Shown here: piece by piece, positions 26,387-35,867 of the stretch
Layout of the letters: every line of letters starts with the position of its first letter
How positions within the stretch are numbered: position 1 is the first letter of the stretch
From: Roseovarius confluentis
GTDB lineage: Bacteria; Pseudomonadota; Alphaproteobacteria; Rhodobacterales; Rhodobacteraceae
NCBI RefSeq assembly: GCF_002917925.1
Contig: NZ_PPFE01000001.1
Location: forward strand, 186,001 to 250,000
Direction: 5' to 3'
DNA: 64,000 bases
Made by a program: the position numbers and the translations under genes
The notes under the pieces: model-generated
Database searches by the model: none
What the model was told of the DNA's origin: nothing
What the model saw: the letters and a program-made list of their open reading frames with translations, nothing else

Positions 26387-27802
26387 ATGTCTTTCGCCCC
26401 ATTCGCCGCCATATTCATAATCGCTTGGTTGTGGGTGGCTCTGCGCAAGCTGGAGAATGGGATCACCTTTGTGATCGCAGTCCTGCCTTTTGGCATGTTT
26501 GCAGCGATCAGCGTCGCCGGATTGTCTCTTCTTCTGGCACATTTTCTCGCGATGCTGACCATGGTTGCATTGGTCGTGCGTTGGATCACGACGCGGACCT
26601 CGGGGACATCGGTGTTGTTGCCGACAGATGGTAGATATCTAGTTTTTTTTGCGGCTTACGCGCTGTTTTCGGCGCTTGTTCTCGTCCGACTGTTCGCGGG
26701 AGATTTTCTCGTATTCCCTATGAACCTCAATGCGGGAACAACTCAGGTCAGCATCTTCTTTCCATCATCGGTGTGGCTGCTGCGTCCGAGTAACGCCAAT
26801 ATTTCCCAAGCCTTCTACATCCTGCTGTCCTGCGGTTTTTTCATCGCGGCGATCAGTGCTTCGAAACGCTTTGGCCGCCAGATCATCGAACTTGGGCTCG
26901 TCATCGCGGCGTCAATCAACATCTTTCTGGGCATCCTTGATTTCCTGGCTCTGGACAACTTGCTGGCGATAATCAGGACAGCTGACTATTCTCTTGCAAA
27001 TCAGCAGCAAATGGCGGGAATTGCGCGTGTCATAGGTGGGTTCTCGGAGCCCGCGAGCTTTGCTACGACATCAGCGGCCCTGACGGCTTATTTCGCCATG
27101 TCCGCTCTGATTGGTCGAAAGACGCGTGATGTCGTCCTGGCTGTAGGCAATCTGATATGTACGGTGTTCGCCTTTTCGTCGACCGGTACAGTGGCGCTGG
27201 TTTGTGCCTTTGTGCTGATCCTTCTGCATGGGCGCGGGTTTCTTACAAATACGTTGTCCCGAACCTTTGCGCATATGCTGGTCATCCTGGCAGCTACCGT
27301 TGTCTTTGCAGTGTGCATGATCCTGCTTTTGACACCTGCGCCGGACCTGATTGCCGACATGGTCGAACACCAGATTCTTGAAAAGCGCAATTCAATGTCG
27401 GGTATCGAGCGCCGTGCCTGGGCCTATTCCGCCTTCGCCGCCTTCTGGGAAACGTGGGGGCTGGGGGCGGGGGTAGGTTCGCTGAGGGGGAGCGGGCTGT
27501 TGTCCGTTCTTATGGGAAGTGTTGGACTGCCGGGGCTGATCGCCTTTGGAGGCTTTCTGTATTATGCCCTTATCAGGCCGATCGGGCATCACGATGCCGA
27601 CATCCAGCGCACGTTCTATGCGAGCCGGATCGGCAGCCTGACGTTGCTCTGCTCGATGCTCCTGTCGGCAACTTCGGCCGATCCGACGCTGTTGCTCATG
27701 TCCTTGGCTGCGCTCGCGACCGTCTCTCGAGACGAGGCGGTTCAAACGTTCAATTCCGCAAGTCGCGAAGACACGACGCTCGAGGCGGGCGCCGCGCTTT
27801 AG
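26387..27802 (+). CDS. Wzy-like O-antigen/EPS polymerase
   Basis: A 471-residue membrane protein with roughly 11-12 hydrophobic segments and a large periplasmic loop, the profile of Wzy polymerases/O-antigen ligases. The segment FSSTGTVALVCAFVLILLHG followed by a periplasmic loop with RRAWAYSAFAAFWETWGLGAG-like sequence matches the Wzy_C-type region. Sequence conservation in this family is low, so the call rests on topology and on its position between glycosyltransferase and initiating transferase genes. The ATG at 26387 has no strong ribosome-binding site. Confidence 0.78.
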   Translation: MSFAPFAAIFIIAWLWVALRKLENGITFVIAVLPFGMFAAISVAGLSLLLAHFLAMLTMVALVVRWITTRTSGTSVLLPTDGRYLVFFAAYALFSALVLVRLFAGDFLVFPMNLNAGTTQVSIFFPSSVWLLRPSNANISQAFYILLSCGFFIAAISASKRFGRQIIELGLVIAASINIFLGILDFLALDNLLAIIRTADYSLANQQQMAGIARVIGGFSEPASFATTSAALTAYFAMSALIGRKTRDVVLAVGNLICTVFAFSSTGTVALVCAFVLILLHGRGFLTNTLSRTFAHMLVILAATVVFAVCMILLLTPAPDLIADMVEHQILEKRNSMSGIERRAWAYSAFAAFWETWGLGAGVGSLRGSGLLSVLMGSVGLPGLIAFGGFLYYALIRPIGHHDADIQRTFYASRIGSLTLLCSMLLSATSADPTLLLMSLAALATVSRDEAVQTFNSASREDTTLEAGAAL

Positions 27803-28102
27803 TGCGCGGATCTGCACAACCAGCGCAAATGTGCAGGATTGGTTTAAATCAACGGAAAATCGAAGGCCCTAAAGTGGTTACATTTTGGACAAATTCGACG
27901 ATCTTTTTGGAAAAAACTCTTTTGAAATCGGCCTGTTACGCCTTTTTCTTGCCTCAATTCGTTAATTTTCTGTAAAGATTTGAGTCAAAAAGGGCAGTTT
28001 GTTCTATGCTTGTCTTTGAACTCACAAACCATTGGTTCCGATTCGTTTTGTCATTTGTGCGGTACCCGTCATGCAAATCTTAAATATTTCAGTGAATAAG
28101 TT
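27803..28102. promoter_or_regulatory. 300-base AT-rich leader before the initiating transferase gene
   Basis: No gene is supported. The stretch is rich in T-tracts and probably carries the terminator of the upstream unit and a promoter for the sugar transferase gene, but no hairpin with U-tract and no unambiguous promoter hexamers can be placed. Confidence 0.4.
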
Positions 28103-28810
28103 ATGAGCTCTAGAGATCAACTTCATGGGGAAACAGATCTAAGGGCATTCCATCCAGGATATGTCAGTTCCCAGTTTCCAACCCCGCGTAAGCACAGGAG
28201 TGCCCGTATCTTAGGGTCGCTCTTCGATAAATCCTTTGCATTTTTGGCGCTTCTACTCTTTGCGCCGTTTATCTTATCAATTTCGCTGGTCATCCTTCTG
28301 AAAGAGGGCAGACCGATCTTCTTCGCGCACAAGCGCGTGGGTCAGAACGGCGAACCATTCAAATGCATCAAGTTCAGAACCATGGTTGTGGACGCTGATG
28401 AGCAATTGAAGAAACTGCTCGATAGCGATCCTGACGCACGTGCCCAATGGGCTGCCAATCAGAAGCTGGACGATGACCCACGTGTGAGCTGCATCGGAGA
28501 ATTCTTCCGCATAACCAGCTTGGATGAATTGCCTCAGTTCTGGAACGTTCTGCGCGGGGAAATGGCCATCGTCGGTCCGCGCCCGATCGTCAAGGACGAG
28601 TTGGAACACTACGGTCGCCATGCCAACGTCTATCTTTCGGTCCGCCCGGGCATAACTGGGCTTTGGCAAGTAAGTGGTCGCAGCAATACCACCTACGAGG
28701 AACGGGTCGCGTTGGATGTTGAATACGTTCGCAACCGCACGTTCTGGGGGGACGTCCGGATCATACTGAAGACCGTGAAGGTCATGCTTACGGTGGATGG
28801 CGCGAAATAG
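28103..28810 (+). CDS. ExoY-like undecaprenyl-phosphate sugar-1-phosphate transferase
   Basis: A 235-residue polyisoprenyl-phosphate hexose-1-phosphate transferase that starts repeat-unit synthesis. It has one hydrophobic hairpin near residues 45-68 (FLALLLFAPFILSISLVILL), then the catalytic core: FAHKRVGQNGEPFKCIKFRTM, SLDELPQFWNVLRGEMAIVGPRP with the Asp-Glu pair, and PGITGLWQVSGR. The short form without N-terminal four-helix domain is the ExoY type, commonly galactose- or glucose-specific. With the ExoF/ExoP homologues this points to a succinoglycan-like assembly route. Confidence 0.93.
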   Translation: MSSRDQLHGETDLRAFHPGYVSSQFPTPRKHRSARILGSLFDKSFAFLALLLFAPFILSISLVILLKEGRPIFFAHKRVGQNGEPFKCIKFRTMVVDADEQLKKLLDSDPDARAQWAANQKLDDDPRVSCIGEFFRITSLDELPQFWNVLRGEMAIVGPRPIVKDELEHYGRHANVYLSVRPGITGLWQVSGRSNTTYEERVALDVEYVRNRTFWGDVRIILKTVKVMLTVDGAK

Positions 28811-29092
28811 ACGTTCACAAAGCTTGGAAAGCTATGCCGCAACAGCCCCGATAACTGCGATCCAGAAAGTTGCACAACCAAGTAACACGGCGGTTCTGTG
28901 TGTGCTGGCTGGAATTGATTTCACAATACCCATACAAAGGGTAGGCTTCGCAAGTACAGCGGATTTCATTTTTGACTGCTCGTTTGTTTTTGTTTTGTAT
29001 CAAATGTTGAAGGGTCGCTTGAAGCAAGTCAATAAATGCTTCGGATCGTTGATGTTTTTGTAATTAGGTGTGATGAGAAAGCTTCTTCAGAT
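28811..29092. other. 280-base AT-rich spacer with no supported gene
   Basis: An 88-codon frame across 28797-29063 overlaps the transferase gene, has no ribosome-binding site and lacks the codon pattern of its neighbours, so it is not called. The stretch may carry a promoter for the downstream glycosyltransferases. Confidence 0.4.
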
Positions 29093-29971
29093 ATGCGTAT
29101 TATAGTGGCAATCCCGTCGACGAACCGGTGTTCGATCCTGATGTCGACGGTTAAAGATCTGGAACGTCAAACCCGTAAACCCGATTTGACCCTGCTTGTC
29201 GTCGCCGACGAAAGCGATGTCGATACAGGCTCGGTTTCGGAAGTCTCGTTTCCGGTCTCCGTAATTCAGACGGAGAGGGGGCTCACGATCCAGCGGAATG
29301 CGGCTCTGGGCATCTTGCGCGAAGACGATATCATGCTTTTTCTGGATGATGACTTCCTTCTTGCGCCTGACTATCTCGCCAACCTGGAACGGCTGTTCCA
29401 AAAGCATCCTGACGTGGCCATGTGCACCGGTCACGTTTTGGCGGACGGAATTCATGGGCCGGGGCTGAGCCACGACTTTGGCCGTAGGCTTATATCGGAA
29501 CCTGTTGCGTCTGAAGATTTTGCGCTGGCTGGTGTATATAACTGCTACGGTTGCAACATGGCGCTCAAGGCCAATCCAGTCATGCAGAACAAGCTGCGGT
29601 TCGATCAACGGCTTAAAGCCTATTGCTGGCTCGAGGATGTCGACTTTTCCCGCCAGGTGGCGCGCTATGGAAAAATCGTTTCGTCCCCTTTGCTGAGGGG
29701 GGTGCATCTCGGCACGAAGACTGGTCGAGGCAGCGGCCTGAGGTTCGGCTATTCTCAGATCGCAAACCCTATATATCTCGCCAAGAAAGGGACCATGTCC
29801 AAGCCTCGCGCCTTGAACATCATGTCCCGAAACTTGGTGAGCAATGTCGTGAAATCTTTGAAACCTGAGCCAGAGGTTGATCGCAGGGGGCGGCTCGTAG
29901 GTAATTTTCGCGCCTTCAAGGACTTGGCCCGCGGGCGCCTGGCTCCTGAACAGATTCTTTCTTTCGAGTGA
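29093..29971 (+). CDS. Family 2 glycosyltransferase
   Basis: A 292-residue GT-A enzyme. The start RIIVAIPSTNRCSILMSTVKDLERQ, the Mn-binding LFLDDDFLL near residue 85 and the acceptor-side WLEDVDFSRQVARYG (ED motif) are typical of GT2. It presumably transfers a sugar from a nucleotide donor to the growing lipid-linked repeat unit. ATG at 29093 is chosen because the fold begins at once; the frame extends 19 codons upstream. The stop overlaps the next gene start (GTGA), indicating an operon with the following GT4. Confidence 0.87.
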   Translation: MRIIVAIPSTNRCSILMSTVKDLERQTRKPDLTLLVVADESDVDTGSVSEVSFPVSVIQTERGLTIQRNAALGILREDDIMLFLDDDFLLAPDYLANLERLFQKHPDVAMCTGHVLADGIHGPGLSHDFGRRLISEPVASEDFALAGVYNCYGCNMALKANPVMQNKLRFDQRLKAYCWLEDVDFSRQVARYGKIVSSPLLRGVHLGTKTGRGSGLRFGYSQIANPIYLAKKGTMSKPRALNIMSRNLVSNVVKSLKPEPEVDRRGRLVGNFRAFKDLARGRLAPEQILSFE

Positions 29972-31251
29972 TTTCGTTGCAACTCGACCGCGTTGTCATC
30001 CTGAGCGATTTCTCCACTGTCCAGGGAGGGGCGTCGAAGTTGGCGCTGCTGCACGCCCGGTCTTTGGCAGACCGAGCTGTGCCCGTGACCTTCTTTTCGG
30101 GAGATTCCAATGACCTGTCCATGAAGGGCGTGCACGCGGTTTCGACAGGTGGCAACAGATTGCTGGAGCAGGGCAAGGTCAAAGCTGCTCTTGGCGGGCT
30201 CTGGAACGCCAATACACTTCGGCTGCTGAGAAACTGGGTAGATGCAAACGACAACCCAGGTACGATCTACCATGTCCACGGCTATCATCAAACGCTCTCA
30301 CCATCGGTCCTTGCCGCCCTTGAAGGCGTCGCATCGCGAACGGTCATGCATGCGCACGATTATTTCCTGGCCTGTCCAAACGGGGCGTTCTTCGATTTCA
30401 GATCGGGAGAAACCTGTGATCGGCGGGCGATGTCTTCGAGATGTGTGCTGAGGAATTGCGACAAGCGCAGCTATGCGCAGAAGCTTTGGCGTGTCGCGCG
30501 CCAGTCGCTGCAGAACCGCGCTCGGGCGCGGCTGTCGCCCGAAGTCACCACGATCCTGATCCACGAAGGAATGGAGACTCGCCTGTTTCCGGATGGGGCG
30601 GCAGGGCAGGTTCGTACAATTCCCAATCCGGTCGATCCGCTCTTGGAAACACCGGTCGCAGCGGAACGAAACCGGGGCGTTCTCTACATAGGAGACATCC
30701 ATGCCTACAAGGGCGTGTTCCTGTTGGCGGAGGCAGGCCGGCAGGCTGGTGTGTCTGTTACCTTCGTCGGCGAAGGAAGGGATAGGGAAAGGCTTCTCGA
30801 TAAATATCCCGAGCATGTTTACAGCGGTTGGCAGGATCGGGCAGGGCTGCAAGACGCAATGAAGAACGCACGGTTGCTGATCGCTCCCACTCTTGGCCCC
30901 GAACCATTCGGCCTGGCACCGGTCGAGGCGCTTTTGTCCGGAGTTCCCGTAATCATCTCGGACAGTATGCTGCTTGGACAGGATATAGACAGGCTTGGCA
31001 TGGGACGAACTTTCAAGGCTGGCAACCATGAGGCGCTGGCGGCAATCTTGCGGGAGTTGAGTGGTGATGCTCGCACAGTGGCTGACATGTCCCAGGCAGC
31101 GAAGACCAACGGCCGGCAGCTGTCGTTGAGTGCGAAAGAGTGGTGCGATGCGCTGTGCGACCTCTACGGGGACCTGCTCGAAGATACCGTGGAAGGCCAG
31201 ACAAGAGCGCGCCTGACGCCAAATGAGAGGGCAAATGGCGGGCGAACCTAG
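29968..31251 (+). CDS. Family 4 glycosyltransferase (second)
   Basis: A 427-residue GT-B enzyme starting with GTG in a four-base overlap. Features: an N-terminal glycine-rich loop (DFSTVQGGASKLALLHA), MHAHDYFLACPNG in the acceptor domain, GVLYIGDIHAYKGV at the domain junction, and the donor-site motif EPFGLAPVEALLSGVPVIIS. A cysteine-containing insert (GETCDRRAMSSRCVLRNCDK) is of the type seen in some GT4 enzymes of polysaccharide loci. Sugar specificity unknown. It probably acts after the upstream GT2. Confidence 0.88.
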   Translation: MISLQLDRVVILSDFSTVQGGASKLALLHARSLADRAVPVTFFSGDSNDLSMKGVHAVSTGGNRLLEQGKVKAALGGLWNANTLRLLRNWVDANDNPGTIYHVHGYHQTLSPSVLAALEGVASRTVMHAHDYFLACPNGAFFDFRSGETCDRRAMSSRCVLRNCDKRSYAQKLWRVARQSLQNRARARLSPEVTTILIHEGMETRLFPDGAAGQVRTIPNPVDPLLETPVAAERNRGVLYIGDIHAYKGVFLLAEAGRQAGVSVTFVGEGRDRERLLDKYPEHVYSGWQDRAGLQDAMKNARLLIAPTLGPEPFGLAPVEALLSGVPVIISDSMLLGQDIDRLGMGRTFKAGNHEALAAILRELSGDARTVADMSQAAKTNGRQLSLSAKEWCDALCDLYGDLLEDTVEGQTRARLTPNERANGGRT

Positions 31252-31468
31252 CCGGGAAAGACTGGTTTCCGAGAAATCGCATATTTGGCCCGAAATCGCT
31301 TCTGTTTTCGACAAGCTTGGGTTTGACTGGCGATGGTATGCGATTTTTACGACAGATTGATTCAACAGTTTTTTACAGGTGATACTCCAATGTTTCTCCA
31401 GCACGTCGCGGTGGTGATTTCTGTCCAGTTTGCCGTTGATGCAAACATCTCCGGGCGCGCGCTTGATC

Positions 31469-33049
31469 ATGCGTGATGCTTGCGCGAAACCGTCGACGCC
31501 CCTGAGGTTGGCGCTGGCTTACACGCCCGGCGAGACGCTGACCGATGCGCAAGCCATGCTGATTGACCGACTGAGCGCGTCGGGAGAGTTTCAGCTTGTC
31601 GGAAAGCTTGCAGGTCAACGGCCGACTGTAATGCGACGGCCGCCTTTCCTTGTTCGTTGGGCGCTGGCGGCGGAGCGATATCTCATGAGCCGCCGTATTG
31701 CCAAATACGACACAGCGGCGGCGACCGCTCGGCTGGCAGAGCTGTCCGAGATCCGTGACGACGCCGCACGGCCTGTCTTTGACGTCGCTCTTGTGTTGGG
31801 CGCAAGTACGCTTGCGCAAAAGCACTTGCAATTGGCGCGCGTCGGTGAGGTTTCCGTCACCTACGAGGGGTCCTCGACACCCGACTGGATCGGGACCTGT
31901 CGCACCGTGTTCACAGCGCCCAACATCAAGGTGGACATCGTACTCCGAAAGCTTGGGGAAACGATTGGGCGAACCCTGCGGCGTGCGGCTTACAATCCAA
32001 AGCCGGGGGCCGTCCTGACCGGGGCGTTCGTAGCGGAGAAGACCGTCCTTTTGGTTTTACGGACATTGAAGGACCTGCAATCCAACCCGGACTTCGGCCA
32101 CGACTTGGCGGAACCACTGCCACCACGCGCGCCCTCGGGCCATGCTGACCTTCTGCCCTATGTCGGCAGTTTCCTTTCGACGGCCTGCGAAAGGCTGGCG
32201 CGGCGCCTTCCTGGAAAGCTGTCGAGCCCAAATCTTACCTGGAGGGTCATGAGCGGCACGTCCGACAGGATGGATATCAACCTGCGTGACGCCTGGGATC
32301 TTCCGGCAAACGCATATTTCATGGCGGATCCCTTTCTGTTCGAACACGATGGCGAGACCTGGATCTTCTACGAGGCCATGGGCCAGAACGACAGCAATGG
32401 TTGGATCGAAGCGGCGCGGCTGGGCGATGGATTTTTATCGCCTTCGGTGGTGGCGCTGAAACGTCCATACCACCTTTCCTATCCTTACCTGTTTCGAGAA
32501 GGGAACGACATTTTCATGGTTCCTGAAACACAGCAGAAAATGCGGTTGGAAGTCTGGAAAGCCAAGACGTTTCCCACGGAATGGGAACTGCACGCGACAG
32601 CGTTCGAGGGCGAGTACCTTGCCGATAGCAGCCTGTTTCGGACGGAGGATGGACAGTGCTGGCTCTTGACCAATCTTTCAGACCATTATGCCTTCCAGGA
32701 TCATTCCAGCGAACTTTACCTGTTTGCGGTGGACGGCCCTGATCTCGCGACCATCGTTCCGCATCCGCAAAATCCTGTGGTGATCGGCTCTGATGTTGCG
32801 CGTAACGCGGGGTCCGTGATCCGGAGGGAGGCGAGTATTTATCGCCCATCTCAGAACAACAGCTTCGGTGTGTACGGGTACGGGCTGAACATCATGGAGA
32901 TCACGCGCCTCGATCACATGGCATACGAAGAAAGGCTGGTGCACAGGTTCACGCCGGAGGACAAGCCGGGCAGCATTGGTCTGCATCACCTCAACATGCT
33001 GCGGGACCGATATGTGATCGATTGGTGCACGACGTCGCCGGATAGATAG
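31469..33049 (+). CDS. GINT1-like glycan-processing protein (beta-propeller)
   Basis: A 526-residue soluble protein. The C-terminal half has repeated blades with AYFMADPFLFEHDGETWIF, LSYPYLFREGNDIFMVPE and LADSSLFRTEDGQCWLLTN, matching the five-bladed GH43-like domain found in glucosamine-inositolphosphorylceramide-transferase-1-like (GINT1_N) proteins; the N-terminal third resembles a nucleotide-binding/formyltransferase-like region. Bacterial members occur in polysaccharide loci, but their reaction is not established; glycan modification is the reasonable guess. ATG at 31469 is preferred; a TTG 13 codons upstream is possible. Confidence 0.65.
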   Translation: MRDACAKPSTPLRLALAYTPGETLTDAQAMLIDRLSASGEFQLVGKLAGQRPTVMRRPPFLVRWALAAERYLMSRRIAKYDTAAATARLAELSEIRDDAARPVFDVALVLGASTLAQKHLQLARVGEVSVTYEGSSTPDWIGTCRTVFTAPNIKVDIVLRKLGETIGRTLRRAAYNPKPGAVLTGAFVAEKTVLLVLRTLKDLQSNPDFGHDLAEPLPPRAPSGHADLLPYVGSFLSTACERLARRLPGKLSSPNLTWRVMSGTSDRMDINLRDAWDLPANAYFMADPFLFEHDGETWIFYEAMGQNDSNGWIEAARLGDGFLSPSVVALKRPYHLSYPYLFREGNDIFMVPETQQKMRLEVWKAKTFPTEWELHATAFEGEYLADSSLFRTEDGQCWLLTNLSDHYAFQDHSSELYLFAVDGPDLATIVPHPQNPVVIGSDVARNAGSVIRREASIYRPSQNNSFGVYGYGLNIMEITRLDHMAYEERLVHRFTPEDKPGSIGLHHLNMLRDRYVIDWCTTSPDR

Positions 33050-33088
33050 ACGTTTCATGTATCGAAGCGGGCTGACCGCCTTACCGCG

Positions 33089-33511
33089 TTAACTCGACCG
33101 CATCTTCTTGCGGCCGAGCAACCTGAGAGTCGTGTTACGCCCAGCACGAAGAACGGGATACAAAAGCCCGGCGCGGGTCTTTGAACGAAACACCCACGCG
33201 TTGAACCGATTGAATGCGCCTTCCGGCGAACTCAGCAGAGACAAAGCGTGAATGCAGTCCTGCCCGTGATACAGCTTGCCTGACATCTTCAGCACCATGC
33301 CTTCGTCAAGGTCCAGATCGCGGGCTTTGACTTCGTCGACTTCGGGTCCGCCGTCCCGTGCGTTGATAAGGCGCAAGGGTCCGACGGCGTCACGGATGCG
33401 AACAAGCTCTACATAGCGGCTGCAAAACGGACACTCACCGTCATAAAGCAACCAGTTATCCGCTTTGCCCGGCGGTGTGCTGGTTCCGGAATTCGCGTCT
33501 AGTGCAGACAA
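33089..33511 (-). CDS. DCC-family thiol-disulfide oxidoreductase-like protein (DUF393)
   Basis: A 140-residue protein with the family hallmark YDGECPFCSRYVELVR (DxxCxxC-type motif) near residues 23-38, characteristic of DCC/DUF393 proteins. Its TTG start lies 13 bases inside the end of the HTTM-like gene, with the ribosome-binding AGGAG embedded in that gene, so translation is coupled. DCC proteins are often encoded with HTTM membrane proteins; a role in redox or carboxylation-type chemistry is suspected but undefined. Convergent with the GINT1-like gene, 39 bases away. Confidence 0.85.
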   Translation of the reverse strand: MSALDANSGTSTPPGKADNWLLYDGECPFCSRYVELVRIRDAVGPLRLINARDGGPEVDEVKARDLDLDEGMVLKMSGKLYHGQDCIHALSLLSSPEGAFNRFNAWVFRSKTRAGLLYPVLRAGRNTTLRLLGRKKMRSS

Positions 33512-34947
33512 TAGGATAAATCTCCTTTAAACACCGGCCGGAAATACAGAGCTTTTTGCATCCATATGGACGGAGCGATATCGAGGTCGGGATCGGCTTC
33601 GTTGCTTTCGCCGCGTTTGAACGTCTTCTGCTTACCGTCACGAATATAGGTAATCTCCAGATCCCGATCTTCCAGCCCCGCGACGCTGCGGCGAAGTTCG
33701 AAGTAATTCACGTAAACGTCGAAGTCTTGTCCGCCAAAACCATACCGGGCCGGATGTGTCTTCAGCTCTTCGATATTTGCGTTGTTCGACGCAACGATTT
33801 CCACGAGGTCGTCCTGAATGTCGAACAACGGAAACCTAGGCATAAACATGTGATTGTTCACCCCGCCCTCGGTCCGCATGTTGCTGTACATGGCGACGTT
33901 GGTCTGGGTCTTGAGGCCAACATAGGGTGACAAGGAGTTCAACACGACCAGTACGAAGAAGACCCACAGCAAGCCCGGTTTCGAGGTCCACATAGGGGAA
34001 ACGCCGGTCCCGGCGAACAAGCCGTGCTTGATATGTTCACGCACGGTCGCACACAGCAGGGCCGTCGCGACGCCGAGCGTCCAGATAAGCCAGGCCCAGC
34101 TGGGTTTGATGACCCAGACACTGGCCAGGAACAATCCGCTCACGATCGCAAATCCCAAAGTCGGCGACACCGCTGGAACGAATTTATTGCGCAACCTGTC
34201 TGCCCAATCCGTCACCTTGCCGAGCACATCCACAAGGGCCGGCGCAGCGACCAGAACATAAAGGGCGATCATGAAGGACGAAAACGGCCAGTGACCCATC
34301 AAGCCAAGCAGGACGTGGAATGGGACGCCGAAGTAGAATGCAAGAAGCCGCGTCTTGCGGATGGCCAGCATCAGCGGAAGAAGAGCTTCGGCGACTATGA
34401 AGAACCAGAAGAAAAATTCGACACTCGCTATCGAAAGGAGGGGCGACAGCAACGGGCGCCTGTCATGCGCCTCTTCGATCATTCCCGCGAGACAGCTTAT
34501 ATCGAGGTTGAAGAAGTCGGTGTTCAGCTTTGAAACGATGATGGAGAAGTACATGAATGCGAAAGCGGCGCCACACACCGGGGCGAATTTGTCGAACCAG
34601 GCGTCAGCCAAGTCACGATCGAACGGAATTTGCCGACGCTTGAAATGCAAGACCATCCAGATCAGGGCCGCCAGCATGCTTGCCGACATAAACGTGTCGA
34701 TGAAAATGTGGTTCACGACAAACGGCCACTGCGAAACGAAATAGACGATACTCGCGAAGATCATGGCGCCGAAGAGCCAGACCCGGCCGGGAAACATGAA
34801 AACAAGTATCGCGAGCGCGGCGAAAATGTAGCCCAGGATCACGCCTTGCTCGAACCAAACACTATGGAAAAACACCAGTTGAACCAGGCTTTGTGCGGCC
34901 CAGGCATGTGAGAAAACGGTTAAGCTTTTCAGTTCGGAATAGGTCAT
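33499..34947 (-). CDS. HTTM-like polytopic membrane protein
   Basis: A 482-residue protein with about nine hydrophobic segments in residues 10-340 and a soluble C-terminal domain of about 130 residues. The blocks LVFFHSVWFEQGVILGYIF, FVVNHIFIDTFMSA and FYFGVPFHVLLGLMGHWPFSSFM resemble the HTTM (horizontally transferred transmembrane) domain related to vitamin-K-dependent carboxylase. The coupled DCC gene supports this. ATG at 34947 is chosen, although the frame extends 23 codons upstream without a better signal. Substrate unknown. Confidence 0.65.
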   Translation of the reverse strand: MTYSELKSLTVFSHAWAAQSLVQLVFFHSVWFEQGVILGYIFAALAILVFMFPGRVWLFGAMIFASIVYFVSQWPFVVNHIFIDTFMSASMLAALIWMVLHFKRRQIPFDRDLADAWFDKFAPVCGAAFAFMYFSIIVSKLNTDFFNLDISCLAGMIEEAHDRRPLLSPLLSIASVEFFFWFFIVAEALLPLMLAIRKTRLLAFYFGVPFHVLLGLMGHWPFSSFMIALYVLVAAPALVDVLGKVTDWADRLRNKFVPAVSPTLGFAIVSGLFLASVWVIKPSWAWLIWTLGVATALLCATVREHIKHGLFAGTGVSPMWTSKPGLLWVFFVLVVLNSLSPYVGLKTQTNVAMYSNMRTEGGVNNHMFMPRFPLFDIQDDLVEIVASNNANIEELKTHPARYGFGGQDFDVYVNYFELRRSVAGLEDRDLEITYIRDGKQKTFKRGESNEADPDLDIAPSIWMQKALYFRPVFKGDLSYCLH

Positions 34948-35153
34948 ATCTGTGACTTTGCAGAAATAAAGCAAATTGATGTTCACGAAGATTGCAAAGA
35001 GTCGCCATCCTCTCAAGGCTTTTTAAGCGCAATCCGGAAAAAACCTACCTAAATAATAAGATTTACCGACGCGTGTCGATCGGCGGATGAAAAATTGGAC
35101 ACATCAGCCCGCAAAAGCCGCCCAGGTTCAGGCTTTGCGCAGGGCATTTCGAC

Positions 35154-35804
35154 TCATTCGATGATCCACAGAGTATCTTCTTCTGCCCGCCCCAGTGTGG
35201 TCAGGATCGAGAAAACCAAGCCGCGTAATGCATTGGCAGGCCATTTTATGCCTTCACCCATCAGGTTGTCCCAGTCCACCGGCTCGGTTTCCCCGTCGGC
35301 CGAGACCATCACGAGGTCTGACATCCCCGCCCAGCGAAAGCTGGTCCACGCGCGCGGGATATGAAAGCGGTCAGTGACGACGGCAATCTGGCCACTTGCC
35401 TCATCCCCAAGTAACTGGAGGGAGAACAAGGCGTTCTGAAGCGTGGAGCCAGAGCGGCCTTCGACGATGATTTTGTCGGGCGGCACGCCCAGATCGACGG
35501 CCAGGTCCCTCATGTCCTCGGCCATGCTGGGGTGGTCAGAATAAACCTTGCCGCCGGATAGGACGAGTTTCGGGTCGTCGCCCGCCTGACGCAGCCTGAA
35601 GTACAGATCCACCCCGGACCGTGTGCGCATACCGGTTCGCCCCTCCCGGTCGTCTCTCATCGGGCCTGATGACAGGACCACGATGGCGCTGACCGGGCCC
35701 TGCACCAAATCTTGCCTGTAAGTTTCCACATACACCCGCATAGCGCCTACCAATAGGACGTAGGCGACGAGCAGGAACAAAAGCAGCTTTCCGAAATGAC
35801 GCAT
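35154..35804 (-). CDS. YdcF/ElyC-family (DUF218) envelope protein
   Basis: A 216-residue protein with an N-terminal membrane anchor (LLLFLLVAYVLLVGAM) and a DUF218 domain: AIVVLSSGP, KLVLSGGKVYSDHPSMAEDMRDLAVDLGVPPDKIIVEGRSGSTLQNA, and VVTDRFHIPRAWTSFRWAG. The family includes ElyC and SanA, linked to peptidoglycan and envelope integrity and undecaprenyl-phosphate economy. In this locus it may balance lipid-carrier use by polysaccharide synthesis. It lies 63 bases after the dehydrogenase gene on the same strand. Confidence 0.88.
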   Translation of the reverse strand: MRHFGKLLLFLLVAYVLLVGAMRVYVETYRQDLVQGPVSAIVVLSSGPMRDDREGRTGMRTRSGVDLYFRLRQAGDDPKLVLSGGKVYSDHPSMAEDMRDLAVDLGVPPDKIIVEGRSGSTLQNALFSLQLLGDEASGQIAVVTDRFHIPRAWTSFRWAGMSDLVMVSADGETEPVDWDNLMGEGIKWPANALRGLVFSILTTLGRAEEDTLWIIE

Positions 35805-35867
35805 CGGATTACCCTGTGCAATCTCGAAGCCGGCCGATCCTTGCAGCCATCCGGGTCAATGCTGGCG

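Noticed and set aside
28797..29063. 88-codon frame between the sugar transferase and the GT2 gene
   Set aside because: Overlaps the transferase end, lacks a ribosome-binding site and shows no family motif.
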